64,000 bases of DNA from Ifrita kowaldi. Its lineage: Eukaryota > Chordata > Aves > Passeriformes > Cinclosomatidae. The first letter of the stretch is position 1, and every line of letters starts with the position of its first letter. The stretch spans positions 449,094-513,093 of the forward strand of contig VZRS01012040.1 in the NCBI GenBank assembly GCA_013398055.1, written 5' to 3'. The position numbers were made by a program, and so were the translations under genes. Shown one piece after another: positions 25,401 through 37,400 of this stretch. A model generated the notes under the pieces. The model ran no database searches. It was not told the origin of the DNA and was given only the letters and a program-made list of their open reading frames with translations.

Positions 25401-28400
25401 GTGGTACAAGTGATCTGCAGCCTTGTTGCAAACTTGAGATCCTTGCTTTGCTGCAATCTTTGTCTAACAGCATGTCGAAAATTCCTGCTTTTATGAGGAA
25501 TATTGGTGGCTAATTAGGTAACTCCAGCTTTGCAAATCTACAGACAGGGAATCCAGAGCAAAGAATCTTTTAACTGATGCCACATTCGACAAAATAAGAG
25601 CAGAAAACTTCTCTAGGCAATTTTTTTTGTCGTGGTCGTAGTGCACCCAAAATTGGTGGCCTCAGCCCTGTCTCCTCCAGCTGAGGAGGGCTCTCCTGGC
25701 CTTTGCAGCTGCCCCTGTCAGTATGGGAAGGGTCTGGAGCCCTGGCAGTGGATGTGACCCTGGCTGATGTGCCCCCTCTGTTTCATCCTCCCGCAGCAAC
25801 CCAGACCTGAGGAGGACAGAGACCATCGTGGAGAGCCCCTTGCAGAGGACCAGCAGTGGCAGCTCCTCCAGCTCCAGCACTCCCAGCTCCCAGCCCAGCT
25901 CCCAGGGTGGATCCCAGCCCGGCTCCCAGGCTGGCTCCAGCGAGCGCAACAGAGTCAGAGGTGAGCTTGGAAACATCCCTCAGCAGCGGGCACGCTTTGC
26001 GAGGCTTCCTGCCAAGCAGGAAGGGCAAGAGGTCTGTGATCTCATGCTTGTTTTTTTAAACATTTAAAAAATCAAAGGATCCATCATTTCTGATGTGCTT
26101 TTGTGACCTGCTGGCCTCCTTGCAAACAGAGTTGCCAACAGCCCCTTTTCCCTGGAGGCTGATGTAGGATGGCCACGGCATCGCACTGCCAAGTAGCCTG
26201 TACGAAAGGAGAGGGGGGTTATGCTTTAGGGTAAACAAAAAAACCCCAACAAAACAACCAGTGTGCTTCATGTCTTCATCCACCCAGGTGCACCTCTTCT
26301 GACGTGGTTTCTTTGGGAGTGTGTTTCACTGTTAATTGATATATAATTTTTTTTGGAGCTTCATCTTTGTGCCTGAGATGGGATCAGAGGAGTGATGTGT
26401 AAGAAGCTTTCTTTCAAATGCTTTCGCCAGGCAGCGGTGCTGGCATGGGGTTTATGTTTGTAGCCAAATTGATCTCTCCCTTCCTAGAGCTCCTCTTAAA
26501 GACACTCCATTCCCCTGTTTAATGTCAGCGGAGTTGCCAGAGCCCATACACCCCACACATCTGCATTCTGGCACAGTCCCACGCTTGCAGTCCCCAGGGC
26601 TGAAGAGCATTTAGACAAATGCTGCCTCCATGCTTTGAATATTTTACGACTTGGCCATAAGATGAAACCATCACTCCTCTAGATAGTCAATAAAAGGAGT
26701 TTGTAACCCATTGTCATTTTGGGTTTGGTTTTGTTTTTACTAATGAGGAATCCTGTGACAAATAATGTCCTAGCAATGTCAGATGCTGCAGAGCTTTTCA
26801 TTTATCACATGCCCTGCTCTTCTGCAAAGTAAATTTGTTTCTTTAGTAGAAAAGGAGCAGTAATTCTGCAAGAGGGCTGTCAGTGGAGGCCGGGCAGGAT
26901 TATGGCTTCTCTTGCTCTGTTGGTGGAGAGGCAGAAAGGAGCCAGGAGGGTTTTTCAAGACAGCAGAAGCAAAGTGGTGATGAAGCCCCTGCTCCCACCT
27001 GTCCCAGGTGACAAGATGCAGAGGTGGCTTTCGGCAGCATTTTAATTCCCACTCTCTCCACCTGCCTTTCACTCAGGGAACGCCAAGCCCGAAGGGTCCC
27101 CTGTGCTCTCCCATGAGCCTGCCAAGGTCAAGCAGGAGGACAACAGGGACGTGACGCGACCGAGCCGACCCGCTGTGAGTCCTCAGTTACATCCCGTGGG
27201 AATGCTGCCAGCCGGCTTGGCCACGTTTCCCTCCGGTGCGGTGGCACAACCGCGGGGACCCCAAAAACGAGGCTAGTACTGCTGCTGCTCCAGCAGAGAG
27301 AATGGAAAGCAGCAGTACAGCGAGAGCCCCTGGGAGATCTGAATGCTTAAGAGAGTGCATGAGTTTTTACCAGGAGCCCAAGCCTAGGAGAAAGCTCTTA
27401 AGCCTGTGTTTCCAGGCAAAGCAGAGGCTTAAGGGCTTTGCTAGCTTGGGCGCAGCGGTGGCCGATGGCACATTGTTGTGTTCCGTGCTGCATGTCCCCC
27501 GCAGCACCCGCAGAGGGATGCTCTGCTCAGGAAGGCTGGGGAACCAACCAGCCCCTGACAGCCTTCCCAGCTTTAAACCCCACCTGGTAGTGGTCTCTCT
27601 ACACTCCCCTTCTAATAGTCTGAGCAAAATCTCATCCGAAGTGTTTCCTCCTGGTTTAATGCTGTTGACATTTGTATCTTAAAACTGCAGAGTCAGCCTA
27701 ATAACGATATGAATTTCCACTGCTTCTCTATTTTAATGTGTGTTAATGTTTTGTTGATGATGTTTTTTTTTCTCTACACTCCACAGCGTTGAGCTAACAA
27801 TTCTAATTTTATTTCTAACCTGCTTGCCCTTCCTCTGGCTTTTTCCTGTCCCGATCTGTTTCCTCTGATGCTGATTATTCTTCCTTTACCCACAGAGCTA
27901 TAAGAAAGCTATAGATGAGGTTAGTGATATCTTTTCTCAGTGGGTCATGCCTATGCAAGGTTGACTAGTTAGTGCTTAATTCTGAGCTGGGTTTTCTTGG
28001 TGCTGGCGTTGATAAAGGCGGCGATGCGATCTCGGGTCGGACGGGAGAGCAAACCGGTGGCGTTCCGGCGTCGGGAGCCCGCCCGCGGGGAGGGGACAGC
28101 ACTGCTGGTGTGCTCTGCTCAGCCCTGGGCTGCCCAAAACACGCTGGCCACACCACTTGCATGGAGGCCAGGGCAGAGGCATCCCGGCATTCACTTGGGG
28201 GAGCACGTGGTGCTGCCACTGTTTGGCGTGTTGGAAGGAGAACGAGCGAGAGCGGAGGTTTCTCGTGCCGGTGGAGGAGGTCGGGCAGCCTGGACCCCTC
28301 ACCACATTCTGCTCTCAGCCACAGCCCCCGGCCACCCACTGAGTTCAGTGGGGCCATCAAGTGCTGTTTGAAACGTGTTCTAAGCTTAATTGGAATGAAG

Positions 28401-31400
28401 GCACGTGGAAAACAGAGCAGCGGAAATACAGTGGGTTGTTCATGCCCACGGACCAGCATCCACTGCAAAGCCAGAGTGAGCAGAGCCATCTTGGATCTTG
28501 ATGGCAGTGCTGGTCCTCATTCATCTGCTTAGAAAATGACAGTCCTGGAGTACACCTTTTTCATGTATGATAATATTTTAAATGTGCATCTGGCAGTGGT
28601 GAGTGTTTAAACATTCATGGGAAAAGACCCAGCATTCCTGATTTAGCATTTAACTTGCCTCACACATGCATCCCTGTGCACACTGCTGATACTGGTAACT
28701 GCAGGGCTGTAGTGGAAAGCACTGGTTTCAGCAGCCTCTCCTGCAGCCTCTTTCCTCTAAAAACAGAAGATATGAAAGAAGGAAGATGTGCTGGTTAGTT
28801 AACTTGTTCTCTTGGATAAAATATGAGCAATACATTTTGTTTAATGAGGTGCTTTGTTAAGAAAAAAGCACATGAATCAGTGTCTAAATAGAGGCAGCGC
28901 GTGTGCTAAATTCAAGCTCAAGGAGCGATGTGATTTCGGAAACCAATCTGACTTGATTCCAGCAAATATTAAATCTAAAGAAGGCTTTGTAATTAAAAGT
29001 AATTAAAGAGCACTGGCACTACTAACTTATGTATTATGTCACCCTCAGTAATAACACTTGGAACATGTGTGGAACTACAGAGCACTTTCTCTCTAGTTGT
29101 CAGATTGTTTTTGGTCCAAGAGCAACTCGGTGAAGCCGTTTAATCCTACAAAGTGCTCATTACTTACAGAAAATGATAGCATCAAAGAATTAACCATCCC
29201 GAGGCAAAGCTTTAACTAGGAAATATGAGTTATCTGATGATATTGTCTGGGAGTATTATTACTCTTGTAACTTCCAAATTAGTTATTAAAAAGTAATTGA
29301 GCTGATCTTTAAAATACTTGACTATCTGCTAGCGGTGGCCAAAGAAGGCTGATAGGGTGCCTTGAAGCACGTTAGAAATGGAAGGTGCAAAAGAGAAGTA
29401 ATTTTCACAGTCCAGTGCTGTGGCAGGGAGGAGCTCAGTGCTAGTCCTGCGCTGTAGAAGTCCAGCTGCAGTTTTAAGAGGCTCTTACACAGTCCTAAAA
29501 TCCCTTTTAAAGTGAGAGGCTCTAATCCAATTCAAAGGCAAGTGCTCAATAAAGAGCATGTTTGATACTCTAAATGGAAAGCATTGTTAAGCTGCTGAAA
29601 TTGTCACTGATTCTTATTTAAGAAAAGAAGCAGTCGTATCATAGAAGCTGCTACAGTGCTAATTAAAATAATTAGTTGTCGTGACTGCAGATTTGACTCT
29701 ATTTCAATCCCAAACATGTTGGCATCGAAAAGGAACTCTTGAAATACCACAATCTCTCTTTAATCAGGATAAAGAGCCTTTCTTTAAAGGTACAGAGAGC
29801 ATTTGGAGGGATACAGAATTACAGAATCAGAGAATGGTTTGGGTTGGAAGGGACCTTAAAGTTCACCTTGTTCCCACCCCACCCTGTCCATAAGCAGGGA
29901 CACCTTCCACTATCCCAGGTTGCTCCAAGCCCCATCCATCCTGGCCTTGAACATTTCCAGGGATGGGGCAGCCACAGCTTCCCTGGGCAACCTGTGCCAG
30001 GGCCTCACCACAGTCTGAAAAAAGAATTTCTTCCAAATATCTAATCTAAACCTCCTCTCTGTCAGTCTGAAGCCATTCCTCCTTGTCCACTCACTCCATA
30101 CCCTTGTCCAAAGTCCCTCTCCAACTCTATTGGAGCCTCTTTAGGTACTGGAAGATGCTCTGAAGTCTCCCCGTGGAGCCTTCTCTTCTCCAGATGGAAC
30201 AACCCATATAAAACCCATCACAGGTACCTGCTGTGAAACAGGGATTGACCGATTTGTTTTTTTAAAACAACAAGGCCTTTTTTGGTGTACTAATACTTAC
30301 GAGTCTGATGCAAAGCTCTCCAATATCCAGGGGAGTTTGTACATCAGAGGCCGGGCAGGGCAGACCTGGGAGCAGAATGTGTGGCTGTCACCGGTGGGAG
30401 CCCGCCGGGAGGTGTGGGTCAGCAGCAACCAAAGCACAGATTGCTTACAAAACATTCCTACCTCACCATTAAAAAATAAACCGGGTTTGCATCTCAGCCA
30501 TAGAGCTTTTCCATCCTTTTCTCCACGTGTCGACAGGATAGATTTTAAGAGCTCCTTTTGCAACCATAATTAATATTGCCGTAGTCGCCCTGCTGGAACG
30601 GTAAACTGGAAATGCAGTAAATGAGAGTATGGCCGTAAGACAATTGTGGAATTTAGTCTTTTTCAATGAGTTTCTTTCTCCCTAATCCTTTATCTCTGAC
30701 CGAATGCACTGATGCCTACCTCGGTCACTAATATAGGGAGAAATGGTAAGACTGACAATTGCGATGCTTTGTTCGTCATGTGCATGTCTTGTGCAACAGA
30801 GTTCTCTAACCCATTCTAATTCGAGCTCTCATGCTTTTCTGCCCTACTGCTTCCCCCTGCATTGCTATAAAAGCATGTAAGATAACAAAAAGTCTCTTTT
30901 CTACACGGTGCCTGCCATGTTCCTTGTTTTGAAATAGCAGTGTCTATTTTATATGACTGTCGGGTCTGAGACCTCATCAAAGTCATGGTAAACTGAAAAA
31001 TTATGACTAGGCTTTGGGACTGCTCCTATCTTTTTTCTTGTTTCAAGGCTTTTTTTTTTATTATTTTATTTTTCCCTTAGCTTGTAGGCTGCCACATTTC
31101 ACATAAAGTGCTTAATGGGTCCCGCTGAGGGATTTATTTTTTTGTTATTGTTATTATTTTTTGATCGTGTGGCTGACTCAGAGCTGTGACTCCAAGGTCT
31201 GGCTGAGCTGGGCGCTTTTCCTCGTGCTCCTCACCGCCTCTCGGCAGCCGCCCGACAGCGGAGACTCACCATGGAAGCAGCTCTTGACGTGGGGATTGCA
31301 CCACTCCATGGGAGATGCTGTCATTGCTTCCTTCCCAAATGCATTTATTACAGAATAAATACCATTACGGGGTCTCTTTGAGAAGTTTGAAAGAAGAGAA

Positions 31401-34400
31401 AACCCTGCAGGAGAAATTCTCCGAGCCAATCTTTGAAGTGACGTTGTTTTCCAGTTTACTATGATGGTGACTGAACTTCACCTTTTCCAACAAATATAAT
31501 TTTGTCGTGTATATACATATAAGTGTGTGTATATATATGCACATACACGTTCCAAAGAGAAAAAGAAGAGGTTGGCTATTGACTTTTCAGTGAGCCTAAA
31601 CCAGTTTTGTTTTGTTTAATAAATGCTACATGCTACAAACATTGTCTTACGTTTGTCTCATGTTTGTAACGACTCTGTAAAGCTATTTCTTGTTGCTCGT
31701 GCTGTTAGCATTGGCTTTTGGAGAGATGTATGTGACCTTCTCCTTGCTCTGAATGTAACAGCCATCGCTTCCTTGTTTCCTTGCCCCCATCCCCTCTAGG
31801 ATCTGACGGCTTTAGCCAAAGAGTTGCGGGAGCTGCGCATCGAAGAAACCAATCGGCCCCTGAAGAAGGTGACGGACTATTCCTCCTCCAGCGAGGAGTC
31901 GGAGAGCAGCGAGGAGGAGGAGGAGGACGGGGAGAACGAGACACATGATGGGACTGTGCCTGTCAGTGACATCCCACGGCTCATGTGAGGAACGCTTTCT
32001 TCTGGTGGGGCAAACCATGAAACCCCGGGGTGTGTTTTTCTGGAGGTGAAACCCCGATGTGTCTTGGTGTGGAGGTGAAACTCTGGTGTGTCTTGGCGTG
32101 GAGGAGCAGTGGCTGTGGTAAAGGATGTGTCCGTGTTTGGTGGCTGGCACTGGGAACAGCTTCATGGTTGCAAGGGATGATGTACTCACATGAGTGTTTT
32201 TCCTCTTCCAGACTAGAGAAATTAATGTGAAAAACTGAGCTATTTCCGCTGCATATTCAGTGAATGTTGGCTCAAAGCTGATGGAGCTGTTCCTGATGAT
32301 GAGCCAGGCAGGTTTTTGGCCGGAGTGGGCACAGCTGACCTCATCCACACCATGGACCCTGCCCATGGGATGGGTGTGTTAAAACTCTGCCTGCTCTTGA
32401 GCCTGGTCTTGCCCCAAATTAAGCCATGCTCAAGTGTCAGTACTTGGTGGCCTGCCCAGTGCCGGCTGGTAGCGCCAGGATTGTAATAATCCTGAATCTT
32501 TGTCTTGGATTTCTGCCCTTGGCTCAGTCAGTGTTGGTGGGTTAAAGTGGTGAAATGAAGAGGTCAGCAGACTGTTGTGTCCCATGGGACACTTGTGCTT
32601 TTGAGTCTCTCCAGATCAGGGCAGCACAGCTTCAGCACTCGCAGGGAGCTGTTGCCATGCAGAGAGAGTTCCTGGAGCATCCCTGCTCAGGCTTCCCACC
32701 CAGTGCTTTGCAGGGGCATTTCTGGAGGTCTTTGCCTGGCAGCAGGATCTGAATTCTGCCCCTTTGAATTTGCAGAGGAGCTGTGGGAAGGTTTCAGGGG
32801 ATCATTTTAATCAGTTAATTTCCATTTTTCCTGCTAAATGAGTTACAGTCGATATAGGCATACCTGGCTTCAGGAACATGGTTTAGCAGTGAGTGTGATG
32901 GTGCTGGGTGAATGGTTGGACTCAAGGAATTTAGAGGTCTTTTCCAACCTAAACAATTCCTTGATTCTCAGATTCATGGTGGTGGGGTGGGGCATGGAGC
33001 AGCACAGAAGCTCTCTAAGTGGCAGGGAGACCATGTCTCCTTGGGTCTGTGTTATTCAGAGTGCCAAGCTCCTGGGTTGGAGCTTCCTTCCAGCAGAAGA
33101 ATTAAAACAGAGCTCTTGGAATTGGTTAGAGCAAGTCAGGAGAGAGAGGGGTGGCTCTGAATGTGCAGCAGTCGGGTGGGCAGTCAGGCATGCGAGAAGG
33201 GGCCTCAAGCTGCTCATGGAAGAGGAGTTTAATCAGGAGTGGTTAATCTGTGCTGACATCCTTCTTCAGACACCTTGGGTTTGACACAGCATTTCCCAGT
33301 GGATAAATGTCTCACTGGGTGCCTTGCAGCCACATGTGGGGGATGACAGGCACAGCAGTGAGCTGGATGCCCCCAGCCCCTGCCAGCCCAATGCCACATG
33401 TCCCATAATGTCCTGTCTCTGTCATGTCCCAGAGATGGAGGGTGGAGATGCAGGGGTGTCTGCAGGCAGAGCTGCACTGGCCCATGCCTGGGGAAAAAGA
33501 AAGCAAATGCTCTGAGTTACACCATTATTTCACAAAAGGGACCTTGACTTGAATTCAGCCTCGATGTACTTCGGTGTTTCTTTGTCAGAGATTTATTTTT
33601 CTGTGCTCAGTGTTTGTCTTTGGAAAGTGGGGCCAAGAGAGATCATCTCATCTTCTGCTGCACCTTTTGAGTGATCTTTGTGTAACCCATGCCTTAACTT
33701 CCCTGGGTATCCTCCCTGAACATTTGGCTGCTCTTCATTCCAGCTCTATCCAGGTCTCTCCTGCTGCAGGATAAACCTATCCATTGCTTTGTGTCCTGGT
33801 GGATAGGAGGGATTGTTTATTCCATCCACCTCTGGGTGTATCATTTCTCCATCTGAAGACTGATGACTCCTTTCAGCTCCCCCTCCTTGAGCTGTGCAAG
33901 CCAGCTCTTGCCCGTGGCCAGGGAATTCTTGCAGGATGATGTGGAAACTGTGCACTGATGAAGTTTGGGACCTCAAGGCTACCAAAGCCATTCATTCACT
34001 GGCTGTATGGTCTCAAAATTAACATAACCTCCTCTGGCCCTGCTTTCTTATTTTAAAACTGGAATAACTGTGTTATTTTCTCATCCTTTGGTGAAAGGCT
34101 AATGGTAGGGAGGTGTGAGCTCCTCACATGAAAGGTGCTGTAGGAATATGGAGTCTGGAGTGCCTTTGTGATTCTTGTCCAGTTGTAGGTTTGATATGAT
34201 GCAGGCAAGGAGCCAGTCCCACCTCAGGGTCCCCAGGGCTCAGATCTCACCTCGGAGCAGTAACCCCATGATTAGTGCAGGCTTGTTTTGGCTTTTCACC
34301 GACCAGGCTCCCTCACAAGCCTCCGGGCTTGTTGGTGTGCTCAGGAGTTAAAGATGCATTGCCTCACACTGATGGCAGCAAGTGGTCTGTGTGGCTTTTA

Positions 34401-37400
34401 AATGCAAAGTAACAGCTCTGATCACGCAGGGGTGGTTGTCATTTGCTTGTGGATTTGTTGAAGTTATATTCAAGCAGCCAGGCTGCCAAGAATGTAATAG
34501 TAAAGTAATGGGGGCTGCTCAGCACCTGTGACATCCAATCTCAGGCAGTCCTAAAATTTAATAAATTCCAGCCTCCTTGAGATAAGAGCATGGAAATTTC
34601 AAGGTGAAACCACGGGTTAGGGCTACATTTTCACCTAGAAAACAGCAGAAAACTACAGGACACAGCTTGTCCTCCTACCCACACCTTCTCCAGACCTCAG
34701 CACTCCCTTGTTATTTGCCATCAGATGCTCTGGTGTTCCCTTTTCAGGAGTTGAGATGGGCAATAAAGGGAGTAAATTTTGGGTTTCTGTAGCTTTTTCA
34801 GGTAGAACAAAAAAGGCATAAAGTAGGGCAGGAGTGCCACTCCTTGTTACCTGTTCATCAATACGCCTCTCAGGACACCTTGGGATAAGAAAGAGAACGG
34901 TCCCTCTCTTTGGTCTCTGTGCTGTATCTGTCGTTTATCAGCCTGACCCTGGTCCTGTATTTCTGGCAGAAATCATTTCCTCATACATCTAAGTGGATAT
35001 ATTTTTCTAACTCTTTTCCTGGGAGATACAGAGCCTTACCCTTACTGAAATAATACAGTACTAGAGGATTTTTCATCTAGTTTAACAGAGGAAATACTCA
35101 TCATTAATGCTTTTCCATTCTGTCCCCAGACCAACAGGAATTCCTGGAAGCAACGAGCCGTACAACCTGGGAATGGTGACAACCCACGGGCTAGAGACTT
35201 CCCACGCAGATACGTTTAGCAATATTTCAAGGGAAGGGACTTTAATGGTGAGGGAGGTAAGTTGTAAAACAAACACTTCCATGGAGCATCTTCAGGAGGT
35301 TTTGCCCATGTAAGCACAAAAACTAACAGTGCTGTGTGTCCGGAACACAAAATGACGGAGTAAATTGTGCTCGTTAGCGCTCTCGTTAATGCAATTTACA
35401 CTCGGAGCAAATGTGACAAGTGCAAATGTTTCTCAGAACTACAAACAGCAGTGAATGGCAGTGCCAGGGAACGGCGGGGAGGAGGCTGCTGCAAATGGCT
35501 CTGCTGTAACCCCACCATTGCTCCAGGCAGCAGGAGTTAACTTCCATTTACAGCATTTAGTTAATTCACTTGGAACTCGCCCGAAGTTTCTCCTCTTCTT
35601 CCCAGCCTTTGCCACCGCGTGACTGTTAGAGCCGTGCAGTGTTTGTAGAGCATTTAGGGGCTTGTAGCAGAGGCTGGTCCTGCTCAGAGCCCTCTGTGGG
35701 AGGCACTGGGCATCCCCGATGGATGTGAGCCCTCATCCCCAGCTCCAGTGCTTTCGAGGTGAGGCTGTGGTGGGAGCAGTGCTGAGGGATGGTACTGCAG
35801 GAGTGAGGCAGAGGAGGCACCTTCAGTGGCTGTGGAAGATCTCCCTCAGTGTTCCTCAGTTTCCCAGTAGCTGGAATGTTCTGGTGATGCTGCTGGAAGT
35901 GCAGATGGACAGCTGGACTCCTGGTGAGAGGGCAGGAGGCCCTGGTAGGGATGCAGTTAGGGAACAGGGGAGTCACTCTCCCACCAGCACATAAGGGAGG
36001 TGGATGGGAGAGGAGAAGGAGGGAGGGGAGCTTGGAGTCAGCAATCATAAAGGAGGGACGTTTAGGTCAAATGCAAACGAGACTTGAGCAGCATTTTAGT
36101 TCCTAATTCCATTTATCTAAAATATTCACATATGAAGGAAAAAGATGAATGCAACTTTGAAAGAGAGGAAGGAGTTAGCAAAAGACGTCACAGCATGTTT
36201 TCTGCCTTTCTCCCATGGTTTTGGAGGGGGGTGGTAGTTACAGTCCACCTCATCCCACGCTGGGCTGGAGCTGTTCAGAGCAGGGCTCCCCATGGCTCTG
36301 CACCTCCCAGAATCAGGGAGGGTGATGTGGGTGAGTGGGAGAACAAGGCCCTGTGTAACTGGCAGCTGTTTCTGAAATGAGCTTGTGTTCAGCATCACAA
36401 CAGTAAAACCCGTGCTGTGCCAGTGAGGCTGTATGAGAAATGGGCTGCAGAAGGGTTCAAAAGCCATGGGCAAGACAGGCAGCTGGAAAACCCCACTGGG
36501 AGGAGAAAGCATGATAAGAAACCCAAACTGTAGCCTTGTGCTGGGTGTTTACTGTTTTTCCCCTACTGTTTTTCTCCTCCTCACCACCATAGCCATCAGA
36601 GGAGGGTCTCACTGAGGTCGGTGGGCTTTGGGCAGAGGGCTTTTCACTCTTCGGTGGGATGGCAAAGTGTGGGTAAAGGTGATGGTATGAGCAGTCAAAA
36701 GATAAATGTCATCAGGACTAGTCAGGGGCTTGATGAGCCCAGTTAGAGTTTCCACTAATCCCAGTAAATGGGTAAATCTCTGTAACAATCTCATGGATGT
36801 GCTCCAGGTAGGTGAAGTTCATCAAAATGGCAGAATAGATGAGGAAGGGAGAAACTTCCCAGTAGCTGCCTTGCACAGGGAGGGGATGGATAGGAAGGGG
36901 AACCCTGGGGAAACCCAGGGAGCGTCGTGTGCAGGGTGAGCTGCCGGTGGTTCTGCCACTCCTGCGCCGCTGCTGCTGCTGTTCACTGCTGGTTTGGGTC
37001 ACAGAAACATGGGTCAGGGTTGTGCTGGCACTTGCAGTCAGGCTGCTCTTTGCCATAGCTGTGCAAAGCTGTCCAGGCTAACGCTGATGGAGGGCTCAGA
37101 TTCTGCTGTCGCCAGCGGCCAGTGGCCGTGTGGGAGGAGAGCTGCCCATGGGGTGTGCACCCACGGCGGCAAGCGCAGAATCTGCCCTATGTTCCTTGTC
37201 TCCATACAACAGTGACCAGGCTTCTCTCGCTGTTTTGTGGCTAATTACTCTGTATTGACTTTGTCATTAATGCTGTCTTTAATTCTCCTGGAGCGGGGGG
37301 TTGGTTTGCTGCTTGCCAGGCTGCATGGGGATGGAACAGAAAGGGTCCTTCTCCTGCGCTTGCTCTGGGTACCGGGGGACTGCCGACGACTTAGTTTTGT

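Larger units (their letters stand above)
31985..35129 (+). other. TNIK intron (3.1 kb)
   Basis: It contains three copies of a 29-bp repeat at 32018-32104 and a CR1-like tail at 32893-32972. The remainder shows nothing recognisable. Confidence 0.7.

Noticed and set aside
27972..28532. A 186-codon open frame on the + strand
   Set aside because: It lies in a CpG-rich intronic patch between two TNIK exons. The protein is low-complexity and unlike any family I know, and an overlapping minus-strand frame is just as long.
36594..36621. A 28-nt segment with a good acceptor (CACCATAG) and a length that would restore the TNIK frame (PSEEGLTEVG then HINLP)
   Set aside because: It has no similarity to the expected TSGEKKRSG segment, and the donor (TCG then GTGGGC) is poor. 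The phase fit has about a one-in-three chance of arising randomly.
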